From Diphasiastrum complanatum (taxonomy: Eukaryota > Streptophyta > Lycopodiopsida > Lycopodiales > Lycopodiaceae): 64,000 nucleotides of DNA. The stretch lies in the NCBI GenBank assembly GCA_029204225.1, contig CM055111.1, positions 12,111,697 through 12,175,696 of the forward strand. The letters run 5' to 3'. Under the pieces are notes generated by a model. The model was given only the letters and a program-made list of their open reading frames with translations. It did no database searches and was not told the origin of the DNA. The position numbers and the translations under genes were made by a program. Position 1 is the first letter of the stretch. Each line of letters opens with the position of its first letter. Positions 11,721-25,672 of the stretch are shown here, one piece after another.

Positions 11721-13879
11721 TCTTCCTCCCCTGGCAAAAAATGGGGAAAGCAGTGGAGAGCGGTGGGGCGGTGGTTTACTGGAACTGTTTGCGGCTGGTT
11801 GTTGGTCGAATGGGGATGTGAGACTCAATGCGTGCTGGTGGAAAAAAATAAATGCAAAAACGATTGTAGGCAAATAGAATCACAGAGAATTGAAAAATCA
11901 ACTGTTTGATACGAATTTGTGAGCAGAGCGAAGAAGATTATCAAGAGCAGAGGCAGGAATGTTTGCTTAAAATCTCTATGTTTTCTAAATACTTTGAATC
12001 TTTTTCTACTGACAATCTAGCATATTCCAGTCAGCCTACAACCGACAGGGCCTACTTTTCTTCTCAAATCTACTGGTTGTAGTGCAATGGTGATGTACCC
12101 CATCTGTCAATCAGTCCATCTGATCTCGATCCTACTGATAATGGATGCTCAACTTCAACCTGGATCTATCAAAATTTGAATGCCTACGCTCTATAGTCTG
12201 TTTCAGATATTTCTTTGGTACTTAAAGATTGTAGATTATTACTAATCTAAACTAAGCAAGAACAGGAAATGGGATTGAAACTAATCCTACTGAAATCAAT
12301 AGAATCAACAAGATTGAATTCAACTAAGAACTACAAATCCTACAAAGTGCTTATTACAAATATCACTCACCATTTGTAACAAGAACTCCTCAGGGAGTCA
12401 AGCACCAAGCAACATCAGATCGAAATAGTTATAATCTCCCACAAAACCCTGCACATCTACCTGATTCTAATCACAAACCCAAACTTGAAGAGGAAGAATC
12501 AACAACACTCACATTCATACATCCGTACCCAAACTTAATGCATGAAAATGGAGCATAGATGGAAATGAAAATAGAGGGATATTTGAATATTAATTCGGTA
12601 ATTTCATTACAATATCACATGCTCTAAAACTCGTGGAGGAGGCCTCTATGTATACCCACAAGCTGGTGAATCCAATTCTAACATAATTTGGATTCCACCT
12701 CTCACAAATGAGTGAACTCCATTCTATAAAGATTTGGGTTCCACCTCTTACATGATAATAGGAGGCCTCTTCATTAAAAAACATAACTTAAGTTGAGAAA
12801 GTCTAAATTACTAGCTCCCACATGGTTTTCCATCTTTTGGGAACTACCACGGGGCTATCAAATTGTACATTTCAATCTAGCGCTAATAGTTCTCGTGCTC
12901 TCAAACTCGACTCTCAACTTCATCTCTGCTAGAAGCCCTTTTGAGTGGAGAGATTCTACATCGACACCTCGGGGCATGACATCAGCTGACACCTGTTGGA
13001 ACAGAAGGTTCTTGACTACCCACTATCGACCATCTAGGAACCAAGATTGTTAGGAATTGCACACTCTACACTTGGATTGATTGCATGATCATTTATTTGG
13101 AAAGGGTGTCATAACTACATGGAGATTATTTAGCTTTGGAAGTTGATAATGAGGGATTTAGAGTCAAAATAGCCATTTGCATCAAAATGAATGACTCACG
13201 GATCTTGGTAGCAATGCTCCATAGAACTCCAAGGTGCTACTAGGACAAGATCTGGACCTAGAATTGTCATGAATGGACTAGGATTACGAGAACTACCTCT
13301 ACCAGATGACTTCTGCTAGTTGAATAGAAATAGAAGGATTAATCACTACTTCTATTCTAGGGATTTCCATAAGTATCTTCTAGCAGGAGATAAATTGTTT
13401 AAATTTAGACACAATGCCGATAGCAATTCCTCGAAGTCTATGAATTGAGTGAAGATTCCATGTGGAAAGAGTTAGGGAGATCCTTTACTCAATACAAAGA
13501 CCTGTGTTTAGGACTTCCCGATCCGTTGCCCGAGTATGTGCTAGAGAACTTAAATGATGTCATCAAAGACTCTAGGACAAACATTTAAGAAGAATACATA
13601 GGAAAGTGGCTCTGGAACTTCGTAAGCGAGTAAGATACCACTAGCACAAGTTGTATATTTCAAGAGAGCCAAGAAAGAGTGTATGAACCTTTATAGACTA
13701 TGCCCCTAGAGGCCTGGAATTAGCTATAAAAGTATGGCTTGGTCGATAAAACATGTCAAGGATATCCTAGTTAGCTTTATGTTTGGGACATGTCCGGCCA
13801 TTCTCATAATAGCAACACAACATTGAACACACGGTGGTGTTGTATCATATTTTGTTGTTTTTTCCTTAGCTTTGATCCC
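11721..13879. other. No gene recognised; probable LTR/leader remnants
   Basis: A TTGCCAGGGGA-like primer-site remnant (minus strand) lies near 11,725-11,745, so the right LTR of the outer Ty3 element may begin just beyond it. Between 12,585 and 12,770, GAGGCCTC and GGATTCCACCTC are repeated, which is LTR-like, but no partner LTR is visible in the window. Nothing else is supported. Confidence 0.35.
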
Positions 13880-14171
13880 CTGAGAGTAAAATGCTGTAAC
13901 AACCAAGGATCTCATCAAGGGAGAATTGGATTTGTTGTACAATGCCAAAAAAAATAAGGGTAAGCTCAAGTTTCTAGGAGAAGGACCATACAAGGTAGTA
14001 GAGATCCAACTTAATGGCGCAGTCATTCTTGCCAACCTACAAGGCAATTTGTTCAACACACCCATTAACGGTAGCAGGTTGTGTCTCTACTTCAGCTTAG
14101 GGATGAGCCTTACGCGCCATCCTTCTCATCCTCATATTCACATGAAGAATCATCCACACCACATTAGGTAG
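13880..14171 (+). CDS. Ty3 integrase C-terminal fragment (fossil)
   Basis: The stretch contains KGKLKFLGEGPYKVVEI, then NGAVIL and FNTPINGSRL. It matches, almost motif for motif, the integrase end of the element at 29,196-41,707 (KGKLKFTGEGPYKVKEI, GAVILEHL, FDTPVNGSRL). No chromodomain follows. It marks a second Ty3 element of the same lineage on the plus strand. Upstream pol was not recognised. Confidence 0.8.
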
Positions 14172-14179
14172 GTTGGGTA

Positions 14180-14770
14180 GGAATAGATTGATTTGCTTTG
14201 TCTAGAAACGCTTGATAGCTCTAGATTAAAAATTACTATAGCCTAGTCATAGGACAATGTAGTTAGAAATCAGATCATAGGTGACTCAATTAGATCTAGA
14301 ATAGATGATCGTTAGGATAGGATAATTAGGCTAGCTTAGATTAACTTTGTTAGGATTAGCGGTTCAATGGATTAGCCGTACGATAGATAGCCTTAATTTG
14401 CTTACATTAGTTAGGTCTAGATAGAGTAAATTTAAAATAGATCGATAGCATTCGATTAGAAGACCCATTCCCTAGTAGCTAGGTTAACCTAAATCAGGTA
14501 GATTAGATCTAGGCAGTTAGTTGAATAGATCTTAGAGTAGCTAGATCGATTTGATCAACTAGGATAGACTTAGAACTAGTTTAGTCCTAGAATAGTCACC
14601 CACAATCTGTAGAGTAGCTTATCTAGGATTATATTACTTTCTTAGAAATAGATCGTTAAATAGATTAGATTAGATAGTCTTAGTCCAAAAGTCTTAGATA
14701 GATTAGGCTTAGAGCACAATCAGATCAGAATAGATATATTAAATTCGATCACATTAGGTAGCCTAGCCGT
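14180..14770. repeat. TAG-rich low-complexity spacer
   Basis: For about 590 bp the sequence is dominated by TAGAT, TAGG, CTAG and GATTAG words, so stop codons occur in most frames. It lies directly between the integrase end and the extra ORF region of the plus-strand Ty3 element, the same position as the motif-rich spacers of the other two Ty3 elements. Confidence 0.6.
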
Positions 14771-16768
14771 AGTTTTCAAAAACCCAACAAGATGCCCTAG
14801 AACTTAGAGTTAAGCAAGCAGAGTAGCAGGTGCAAGCATTCCAAGTTATCCTCAATTAGGTGGTTGCTGCTACTAAGGAAGAGACACCAACCGCTCATAA
14901 ACTCTAGAGGAAGACGGTTGAGTCTTACAAAGACCTCTTGGTCGATCCAGCTCTACAAAGTCCAACAAGCAGTCCACAAGGCCATGCTCAACACACAAGA
15001 CACTGAGGTGGCGACTCTATGTGCCACGCTCCAAGAAGACGAGCAGGCCCTCAAGGACATGGACGTTGAAGGTATCAAAGAAGCAATTCATTGTCACTCT
15101 AGAGTTTTTCACTACTCTAGATAGTAGTTTACCCTTTATTTTTCATTATTTAATTAGACTAGCTTTCTATTATTTTTCTTTGTCATTTCTGGCTCCCCTC
15201 CCTCTCAAATTCAGAACTTCTTTGCATTTATCAACTTGCTTTGGAAGCGAATAATTTTTTTTTTTGTTTTTGCCATCCTGACGGGATTTGTCCAAGTTAA
15301 GGACTTTGGATACTTTTGTGATGTTTTTGGGAGTCCCCCGTTCCATTTTGTGATTGGTCTCTGTGCCATTATTCCTTTCCTTAGGACCGACACTTCCAAT
15401 TTGAGCTAGATAACATGCAAGAACCTCCTCTCTTTGTTCCACCCCCATTTCTCCCTTCACCTTCACAACAAGCACAAGTACGGTACATGTTGGAATACAA
15501 GCCAACAGGTTCACCAGAGTAACCATTAGAAGCCCTAGCAGAGCACATCAAGCATTGTCATACAACACCCGCCGACCTTCCAGACGCCCTCCACCTTGTC
15601 TACAATGAGCTCAAAACTTTGTACTATGACTGCCATCAGTAGCAGCCCATCCTCTGCTACAAGATGAAAATGGAACACCATAATGCCATTGTCCAAGACC
15701 CATCCATCCACCATTTTTGACTTTCCGTTCATTGAATCCACCTCCTCCATCGACTACAAGCAACTCCAGCTCACCTTTCTATTTCGACCTCCAAACTGAC
15801 AGAGAATGCACCTTCAACCAGAATCTCTAGTACGCCGCCTCCACCTTCCAACGTGATCCCAACATGCCTAAGATGGAGCTTGCCTCTGAACCTCACACCA
15901 CCTTGCCTCAATGTACTTCTCCACCTCGTACACCTCACCCCACCCTGCTTCTCCACCTCATACCACTTCATCTCCTCCGAAAATCAACCTTCCATCCACC
16001 TCCATAGTTCTCCCTCACTTAGATGACACTTGTGGTACACCAACATTGGTACCAGAAGTTATACACGGTACCTGTAAAAGAACTGGTTCTCTTTGTCAAA
16101 AAGTATCCAGATGTCATGACAAGAGACAACTTAAAATTTCCAGACAAGCTTAAGGACCTTCTGAAGCTGACACAGGCCAACCTCATTGCCCTTCTACATT
16201 CTCAACTAGAATGGCGGAAGGCGGTGCTCATGCGCAGTCCCGAGCTTATACAAGAATATCTTATGGCTTCGGCAACACTACGGACCCAATGTTCCATCCA
16301 ATGCCCAAAAGAAAAGTGTGGGTGACTTTGAAGACTCCCAACATGGGGGCCAATAATTGGCCAGCAATAAAATTGGCACATGGTTGGACAACATCGGTCA
16401 ACTTCACCAGGGCCCTCAACTAGTTCCTGACCGATGCGACTAACTCTCTAGATCTTATCGTTCTAGAAGCCTACTACAATGTGGAAATCCTTCTAACCGC
16501 CGCCAAAGTGGATACTAGGTGGGACCTTTTTTTTTTTGGTGAGTATTGCTTCAATCCAAATAAAAACTTCAAGTCGACGGCCATCAAGGATCAGATCCCT
16601 CTATACCGGACCTACCATCGCTTATCCAGAACATCCTTCATCAACATAGCGAGGTTGGAACGATGGTATATGACGGGCTTTATGGGAAACATGCACTTGA
16701 CACTCGGCCCAATCCACTCACAATCCTTAACTGCGCAGCTCATTGTGGTCCCATTTCGTTCGACTGGG
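14771..16768 (+). CDS. Extra ORF region of a plus-strand Ty3 element, divergent copy (fossil)
   Basis: Decayed coding sequence lies 3' of the integrase end. Early segments (14,864-15,124) have coiled-coil character. A Pro/Ser/Thr-rich linker follows (15,750-16,020). Later segments (16,023-16,777) resemble the C-terminal part of the extra ORF at 29,992-30,483: FNPNK against FDPNK, IKDQIPLYRTY against IKDQLPIARLY, and VDTRWD against VATKWD. The function is unknown. The region is interrupted at 16,769 by a copia element, and similar sequence appears to resume just after 20,313. Confidence 0.5.
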
Positions 16769-17339
16769 CCAATGTAGAAAAATCAGCATCTACACTAAGA
16801 TTGAGATGCAAACTCTAATAGATCTTGATCATACATGAACAAAACATAAAGTATTATTGCTTTTTGTACAATTACAGTAAGCTACTATATTTCAGACGTG
16901 TGGATCTGAAACTAGCAATTAATGATCATTCTACAAATAGATTTGCAAGATATCACAAGTATAGTGCACCAATGGATAGTAGAACCCAAGAGAACCATGT
17001 ATAAGCATGAATGAGATAAGAGAGAGAGAGAGTATCCTCTCTTCCCATGAGTTACATCCTTTTATAACAGGTCCAAAACCTAAATTGCCACTTGATTTTT
17101 TTCCAATATAAAAAGCCCTACTATTTTTAGGACTAGATTCAATGTACCCAACATTCAAACTTGAATTTACTCAAACTCGACTTCTACAATTCCCACACTT
17201 TCAAAAAGTGTTTATTCAAATACTTTTAGACTAATATAACTTTGAAAAGTCAATCTCTAAGTCTAATATGAAATCGGCCTCAAATGCCAAATAAACAAAT
17301 GTAGCAAATATGACTCAAGTAGTTGAATTTCTCACACTC

Positions 17340-19092
17340 TCTCTTCAACTAGTTTTAGCAAGGACTTTGATAACACTCCAAGTGATGTCTTGTGCTTCAT
17401 GAACAAGTCCTTTCCCAATGCTTTGGTGAAGATATTAGCTACACATTCCCTTCAGGACACATGTTGAAGCTCCACCTCCTTTGCTATGACGACTTTACTC
17501 ACCTCACTATATCCAACAAAAATATCTTTTCTTGAAGATGGATCCTCCATGGTCCTATCACCAAGAGTAATGTTGACATAGCATGTGCATCCAAAAGTTC
17601 TTAGAAAGTTGACACTCGGCCTCCTCTTGAATAGCATCTCAAAAGGTGTCCTTCTATCCAAAATAGCACTCGGCCACCTATTGCACAAGAAATTGGCACA
17701 CAACAAAGCTTGATCCCAAAATGGTTTATCAAGATTAGCACTTAACCTCATGGCTTTAGCACTTTCACATAAAGTCCTATTCTTTCGTTTAGCCATTCCA
17801 TTTTGTTGTGGGGTCCTTGGTGTTGTATACTCCCTCTTGATCCCATGCTCATCACAAAAGGCCTTGAACTTGGTAGATATGTACTCACCACCATTGTCAC
17901 TCCTTAAGCACTTGATCCTTGTGGAAAATTGGTTCTCCCTTGCATTCTTGAACTTAAAAAATACATCATACACTTCATCTTTGCTCTTTAGTAGATAGAT
18001 CCAACAAAATCTACTAAAATCATCAATGAAAGTTACATACATCTTAGCTCCACTATTGCTAATTGTAGTAATTCCATGAATATCCAAATTTACAACTTGA
18101 AAAGGCTTTGTAGATCTAGATGTAGATCTAGAATAAGGTAGTCTATGTGACTTTGACAAAGCACAAGACTCACAAACATGATTGATACTTTTTAAGGAAC
18201 TTGGAATACCTATCACAACTTGCTTCTTAGCCATTACCTCCAATGACTTGAAGTTGAGGTTCCCACCTTTCATGCCAAACCTCTTGAATAGGTATTTGCT
18301 CTCTTGCAACACATCCAACTTGGTTAGCAATAACACAAGCATCTAGTTTGAACAACTTTCCTTCCTTCTACCTTTTGCAATCAAGATATCCTTCCTTTTG
18401 ATCATACAAGCATCTCCATCAAACTCAACTTTGAGGCCTTTACTTAGAAATTGACTCACACTAAGCAAATTCTTGGTAATAGATGGAATGAACAAAACAT
18501 CCTCCAAATGAACATTCTTATTTGCAGAAAGAGAAATATGAATTGTGCCAATCCCTTTGATTGCACACTCACCATCATTGGCCGTGTAGATCACCTTCTT
18601 GTCATCTCCATATGCCAACAAAGTAGTGAACTCTGTGAAAAGTCATGTGTGAACTTGCTTCACTATCAATCCACCATGGATCTAGATCTCCATCATTAAC
18701 AAGCATATATGAAGACATCACAAATGCATCATCATTTTCATGTTGAACATCCAAACCATCCTCATCAAGAGTAAGATTACCTTGCTTGTCTCCTTGATTT
18801 CTCTTCTCCTTGTAGCACTAACTTGCAAAGTGTCCTTTGATGCCACAATAGAAGCACTTGAGCTTTGACTATCCTTATTTTTGCCATTTGAAGAAGCATC
18901 CAATTGATCTTGCTCTTTATACCAATTACTTTTGCTTTTTTCCTTGAATTTGCCTTTGATTGAACATAGCCTCCTCTCCAACTTGAGATGTTGATGAAGA
19001 TCCACCTCTTGCTTGAAGCCTATATTCCTCATTGAAGATCTCTTGAAGATAAATTCAACTTGAAAAAATCTTTTGAATAGCAAGACTTTCAA
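17340..19092 (-). CDS. Copia gag to integrase region (fossil)
   Basis: A gag segment with Lys/Ser-rich sequence lies at 19,092-18,718. A protease-proximal segment at 18,621-18,343 contains NLLSVSQFLSKGLKVEF, typical of the copia protease-to-integrase junction. The integrase segment is 18,342-17,452 and contains CESCALSKSHRLPY, FIDDFSRFCWIYLLK, RSDNGGEY and TPQQNGMAKRKNRT. An RNase H tail (NIFTKALGK) follows near 17,440-17,400. The motifs identify Ty1/copia unambiguously. Broken. Confidence 0.85.
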
Positions 19093-19599
19093 AAGGAAAT
19101 CACAAAGATATGAAACTACTCAATTCTCTTCTAGCACTTACCAAGCAAATCAACACATAGAATAGTGAAATCTTGATCAACCTATGATCTATCCTCAATC
19201 TAATGACCCTTGCCACTTCCTAAGATTAAAACACACTCAAATGAAGTTCGGTAACCTCACTATCTAGAGATAAAATCAAAATTAGATTTTTGACAAAATC
19301 ACAAAAAATTCATTATTTCAAAATCTACATGCAAATGCCAAAAACCTGATATGCAATCTATTAGCCACTACTTAGGCTTTTCCAATGATCCAATATTCGG
19401 CCAAATCCAACATGAAATGTGAGAAATTTGAATCGATCAAGATTATAACTACATATAGGGTTTTGATCTACAAAAAATCCAATCTACATATGCAAGAAAC
19501 TCAATTTTGGTGTAGAATCCAATCTAGCATGCTCTAGCATTGATATCTTCTCAAAATCATTGATAGATGTGATTGCCTTTTTCATAAACTGAAACAAAA

Positions 19600-19611
19600 G
19601 CTCTGATACCA
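19600..19611 (-). other. Copia primer-binding site
   Basis: TGGTATCAGAGC (minus strand), directly inside the right LTR, is the standard initiator-Met tRNA site of plant copia elements. Confidence 0.9.
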
Positions 19612-20313
<702 letters not shown>

Positions 20314-20704
20314 GCTATGACCCACCGACAGATTCAAGATGTCGAAGACAAGAAGGGCAAACAAATTGAGTAGGCCCAATGAATAGCTAATCCTCATCTA
20401 TAAAAAATAAATAAATGAAAAGAAAAGAAAAGAAAGAAGTTTGACATAAGGCATTCAAGGACTCACTTTTATTTCCTTGTTTTTCACCGTTCTTTTCGTT
20501 TTCTCTTTCTTATTTTTTCTTTATTTTTTCCCATATATTTGTACATACACCTTCTCTGTTTCCCCCCTCTTCTGTTGCTAATTTGTAGCCAAATTTTTTT
20601 CTCTCACTTTTTCGCCCATATTCATCTCCCTATCTTCCCACACCCCCTTCACTTTCATTCTTTACGGCCTCACGAGGGACTGTCACCAAATTCGTAGTGG
20701 GACA
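20314..20704 (+). other. Probable continuation of the plus-strand Ty3 extra ORF, then pyrimidine-rich spacer
   Basis: Just after the copia LTR the sequence reads THRQIQDVEDKK on the plus strand, plausibly the end of the interrupted ORF region. A CT-rich non-coding stretch follows to 20,704. Confidence 0.3.
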
Positions 20705-21012
20705 TGTTAGAAGATTCTAGTGAAAGGTCTTCTAACAGATTCTAGCTATAATAATTGTACAAGGAGAGGAATCTACAGATTTTCTGCTTCACTTGATTTG
20801 AAGATCAAGGCATTCACGGATTGGGTGTGTTCAATTTTTTAGTGTGTTGAAACTTGTGGAGCCCATGCATTATGAGGCTTTTACTATACGTACATATTTC
20901 CATAGTAATACAATTAACCTTTTTTGTGCCATCTTTGAGAGTTTGAGGTGCTTGAGCTATGTTGATTGTGGTCGTGATCTATATAATGCACTAGATCTTT
21001 AGAAAGTTAACA
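20705..21012 (+). repeat. Copia-type LTR with adjacent primer-binding site
   Basis: A 308-bp interval starting TGTTAG and ending GTTAACA is followed immediately by TGGTATCAAGC (from 21,013), an initiator-Met type primer site. No body or partner LTR was recognised, so this is a 5' end remnant. Confidence 0.6.
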
Positions 21013-22548
21013 TGGTATCAAGCACCAAGATGTTGCAGGTATGCATGATTTGGTGGAGCTTACTGATAGCATCTTTTACTAGGAAAGCTAGCCATATGGG
21101 GGGTACAAGCAGTCTGGATGGCTGGAAGCAGCAAAGTTTTTTCAATTTGAACTTCGAGGAGAATTCAGAATGATCAAAATAGGTGAATTCTTGGAAGAAT
21201 TTTGAAAAGTTGCTCGAAAATGGGAAATTGCTCAAAAAATGGCTGTGATGGAAAGTTGGCTAGAACTTCTTCAGTAATCCGTCAATTATTTAGGAACAGA
21301 TCATAAGGTAGAGTAGAGTAGTGTCATTTTAGGGCTGAGAGAATTTGGCAATCCATTTACAATGGGAGGAGAATTCAAGCAGTTTGGAAGACTGACTATG
21401 GTGGCTTAGGTTTTTTTTTGGGGAAAAATGGAAATTCACGAATCTTTCTCCACAAATGATGAAATTGGGTACTATAAATTGCTACCCAGCATGATTCCAC
21501 AGAGGCCAAGCTAATGCCAGATTGGTAGAGCCAACCATGAAGCACAATAGGAGTAATTAATCTTCTTATGCTATGAAGTTTTTTTAGCTAGGGTTTGTAG
21601 TAAGAAAATCCTAGACCTCCCAATGTGGGTGGCCTTTTCTGGAGCTATAAAAGCATAGTACTAGGTGCCTTGGTACTACTACCCGATAGCCAGAAGGCCA
21701 TGGTTGGCCGTGGAGAAAGAAGATAGCTAGATCGATCTGCAATTTAGCCATAGCAAGGGGGAAGAAAGAGCATTGAAAAAGAGGAAGAGAGCATGAGGAG
21801 GGAGCTCAAGCACCCTCACCAGAGGTGAACCATAGAGTTTGGAAGTGTCCCATTGATGCAGGAGACTATTTCAGATGCAAGAGGGTGCAATACCATAGGA
21901 TTGAATATGAAAGAGATCTACGACAAAGATGGAAAAGAATCTAGGCCGTTTATCACCAACTGTTGCTGCAGCTTCTTACGACAACCTTTCCAAGAAACTA
22001 CACTCTCGTTGGCTGCAAAAAATGATATGCACTCTCGCTAGCTGCTATGAAATGTCCTGTAACCCTCGCTAGCTGATACAAAATGAGCTGCAAAAGTTAA
22101 AGCTGGCTGGCTGCTTTATAATCAGAATCCTCACGATGCTAATGAGCGTGCAAGAAAACCTTCACCAAGGGACTTCGTGGTGCCACTCTCACTGGATACA
22201 AAAAATGACAGTGCTCAAAAGAAATTATTGATGTATACTTGATTTTGATAATATAGACGAGTCACAGTTTTCTACTCAGTGTGTGCAATCTCTGAATGTT
22301 GTGATGCTTATTCAATTTATTAGTAGATATATTTCCGCTGTCATTAGACATTATCTCATGTTCATGAATTTATTGTCAGATTAGCAGTAGATATCTGATG
22401 TTCGGAGGATAACTGATTGTGGTTTGAAGCGATAGCGTCGTTCGATAGATCGGCTCCATTTGAGCTCAAGTTGAAATCGTCGACTGAGCCAGAATCTTTG
22501 AATTCCAATAGAAACAGAACAACGGCCAGATTCGACGGATTTCAACAG
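21013..22548 (+). other. No gene recognised; probable copia leader and LTR
   Basis: CTATAAAAGC near 21,650 looks like a TATA box. The interval ends at the primer site TGGTATCAGAGTT (22,549), so the 5' LTR of the copia body at 22.5-25.7 kb should lie here. I could not find its partner, so its borders are not given. Confidence 0.4.
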
Positions 22549-25500
22549 TGGTATCAGAGTTGCAAGGCTCAACAAGATCCGCCAAGGTTGATTACAACTA
22601 TGGCTTCCATTCACAGCATCCAATCAAAGATATGCACAGTACTTGAAGCAGACGGGTCGAAATTCTTGGCCTGGAAAGTGAAGACATTGCTCATCCTAAG
22701 AGAAGAATCGTTATGGCCGTGGGTAGATGGCACTGAAGAGATGCCTCTCAACACAAACAAAGAACTTTGAGAATGGAAAGAAAAGAACGACAAAGCAGTA
22801 GCTGTCATCTCCTCTTCCATCGAAGATAGCATTACCTTGACCTTGCATCAATCTCTAATGCTAGAGAGATGTAGGATACACTCATCAATAGACTTCAACA
22901 AATCACGAAATCAAATTATGCATCTCGAGGATCAGCTTACCTATCTAAGATGGGACATCAAAGATCTCACCAGCTTCATTAGAAAGATGAAGAATCTGTT
23001 CCTATCGCCACACAATGTTGGAACATAACATGTAGTCTCACAAGAGAAGGAGCTCAACTACCTGCTACGTTCCTTACCATGATCGTTCTAGACAACCTGG
23101 ACCTTACTGGCTAAAGATTCGACAATGACCTTCGACAAGGCAGTCATCGACATCAAAGAAGAAGTCAAAGCTAGAGAGCACTACGACGACAAGAACGAGT
23201 CTGATCAGGCTCTCTACTCTAACAAAGACCAGTTGAATAAGAAACCTTTTCCTAAGAGGGAGTTGGCAAACAGACCAGATTGAATCCAACAGAAACAGGG
23301 AAGTCAAGAAGATAGATCAAAGGGAAGGAACATGCAACAAGGCAATAATAAGAAGACGTGCGACAGATGCAAACGTGACGGGCACACAGTGGACAAGTGC
23401 TAGATGAATCCAAAGACTGAGTGCATACACTATCATAAGAAAGGTCATGCAGCCATGGATTGCTATGACAACCCAAGGAACAAGAAGATGTAGAGAAGAA
23501 AGAAAAGCACAAATAACACATCATACGTGGAGGAGCTCAAATCCTCAAAGATGGCTGATAATCGAGCTAGCAGAAATTTTACTGCCTATCTGTGCCCTGA
23601 TGTATGTGCTATATCAACAGCTGATGTTCAAGACATAGTTCTTGACTCAGGAGCTACATCGTACTTTGTGCTGACAAGGCAGATGATAACTAACTTCTGA
23701 CAAATCGTCTCCTCCAGGTATATCGTCCGAGGATATAGATTATGACTTGGGGTGAGCGACACTAGCGCACTTTGGCTCAGCACCAATGCTAGAGACAAAA
23801 GACTAGACGACGTGTTGTATGTGCTGACACTGTAGAAAGATCTACTATCAATTGTAAGGATAGTAGATGCATGCATGCATGTGACATTCACAGATCAGAC
23901 ATGCAATGTGATTGACGCTAGCACCAATACACTCATCACGCAAGACAGACGAAGAGGAAACCCGTATCACTTGAAGGTACACCTACCGACAGAGTAGGGA
24001 CATGGGACTATGTCACATGAACCCAATGGCACTCTACAAAGCAATCCAGAATAATACATTCACAAGAATAAGCATCAAAGATGCAAACCTGACACCTTGT
24101 GATGCGTGCAACAAAGGGAAGATGTCACGTACACTTTTCATGAAGGATTCCTTCAGAGCGATGGAACTTTTGGAGTTGATACACTCAGACATCTATAGAC
24201 TCTTAAATGTACTCTCTATAGGAGGATCAAGATACTACATCACCTTTATTGATGATTATAGTAAGTTTGTTGTCATTTACTTCATCCACAACAAATTTGA
24301 AGCTCTTGACAAGTATACAGAGTATGTGAACTAGGTTGAGAAGTGGACGTAGAGGAAAGTAAAGCAGATCAGAATTGATAGAGGAGGACAATATATCTCC
24401 AATCGATTTACCGACTTTTGTAAAAGTTGAGACATCCTTCACAGGAAGACAACGACTTACACACCACAATAACAGAGAGGAAAAATAGAACTCTCATGGA
24501 AGCTGCAAGATCCATGAGACATCAAGGTCACTATGGGCTGAAGCAGCGACCTACTTGCAGAACAAGACGTGCAAATCTGTCGTTTTTCATACAGCTCTAC
24601 ATGAGATTTGGTTGAACAACAGGCCAAATCTGGCTCATGTTCGAATCTTCGGATGTCTAGCATGCACACACATACCAGATAAGAAGAGGAAGAAGCTAGA
24701 CGAAAAGGTGGAGCAAGGATTCTTGGTTGGCTATGATATACATCTCCTGTTGTGAAGCACACATCTCTATGCATATTGTTTGCATATGCGGCTGCCTACA
24801 ATCTGAAGATCCACATTGTAGACGAGAAGACAACATTTTTGCATGGCGAGCTCAAGGAAGAGGTCTACATGGACCAACCGCCATATTTCACCTGCAAATC
24901 ATTCGACATGACAGATTGCAAGGGAGTAAATACTCCAATGGTTCCTGGCACAGTGCTGACAAATGAAGACTGTCCTAGAGAGGAAGCAGAACAACAAGCA
25001 ATGGAGCACAAGCCTTACAGATGGCTTATCGGTTTTTAAATGTACTTGGCAGACAATACGCGGCCAAACATTGCTTACGTAACGGTTCAGATTGAGCCAA
25101 TTCAATATCAATCCAGGTCCGACACACTGGAAGATTGCCAAGAGGATTCTGTAGTACTTGTAGAACACAAAGGACGATGGCCTATGCTATTGTCGAGATG
25201 CAGGATTCAAGATTGAATCCGACAATGATGCAAGCTGGGCATCCCTGAAGGACGATAGTAAAAGCGTCTCAGGAGGATGCACCATAGTAGCTAATGCAGC
25301 TGTTATCTGGATCAGCAAAAAGTAGACAATGACTGCCCAATCATCCTGTGAGGTAGAATACGTTGCTGCAGCCAAGATGGCTAATGAGTTGACATGGCTC
25401 AGACAGTTCCTAGAGGGACTAGGACAGAGCACCGATGAACCGTTGATCCTATATATGGACAACACATCCGCCATTCATCTGACAAAAGACCCAGTGTTTC

Positions 25501-25672
25501 ATTCCAGATTGAAACACATTGCCATCAAGTATCACTTGATCAAGGATCTGGTTGAAAAGGACGAGCTAAAGATGGTAGCTGATATCTTCACAAAGGCACT
25601 GGATAAGGCAATGTTCGAAAGGCAAAGAGCCAGCTTGGGAATCAGCAAAATACCTACTTTGAGAGGGAGCTA
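22549..25672 (+). mobile_element. Decayed Ty1/copia element body
   Basis: The primer site is at 22,549. The gag start (22,600) reads MASIHSIQSKICTVLEADG. A CCHC knuckle CDRCKRDGHTVDKC lies near 23,360, a protease motif VLDSGATSYF near 23,645, and integrase with CDACNKGKM and YITFIDDYSKF at 24,002-24,334. An RT fragment and RNase H with SCEVEYVAAAKMANEL, YMDNTSAIHLTKDP and DIFTKALDKAMF follow (25,200-25,672). It belongs to the same lineage as the body at 53,815-57,891 (RNase H: SCEVEYVAATKLANEI, DIFTKALEKGLF). Broken in many places; no LTR pair was resolved. Confidence 0.85.

Larger units (their letters stand above)
1..11750 (-). mobile_element. Old Ty3-type LTR retrotransposon, split by a nested insertion
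   Basis: Seen: read on the minus strand, gag starts near 11,132 and runs to 9,852. It resumes at 4,497 on the far side of an inserted element and is followed by protease, an inter-domain linker, RNase H end, integrase zinc finger and core, and the integrase C-terminal part near 720-1,000. The integrase has no chromodomain visible, so a non-chromovirus (Tat/OTA-like) lineage is likely. The linker and gag resemble those of the element at 29,196-41,707, so both belong to one lineage. The left end runs off the window. The right LTR border is not resolved; a stretch near 11,725-11,745 resembles the 3' half of a Ty3 primer-binding site. The element is broken in many places and looks old. Confidence 0.8.

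Noticed and set aside
12590-13053. Possible host gene with GAGGCCTC repeats
   Set aside because: The frames are short and conflicting, and the sequence has the look of an LTR beside the outer Ty3 element.
15170-15750. Minus-strand frames of 118 and 71 aa
   Set aside because: They oppose the plus-strand Ty3 extra-ORF region and are most simply shadows of it.
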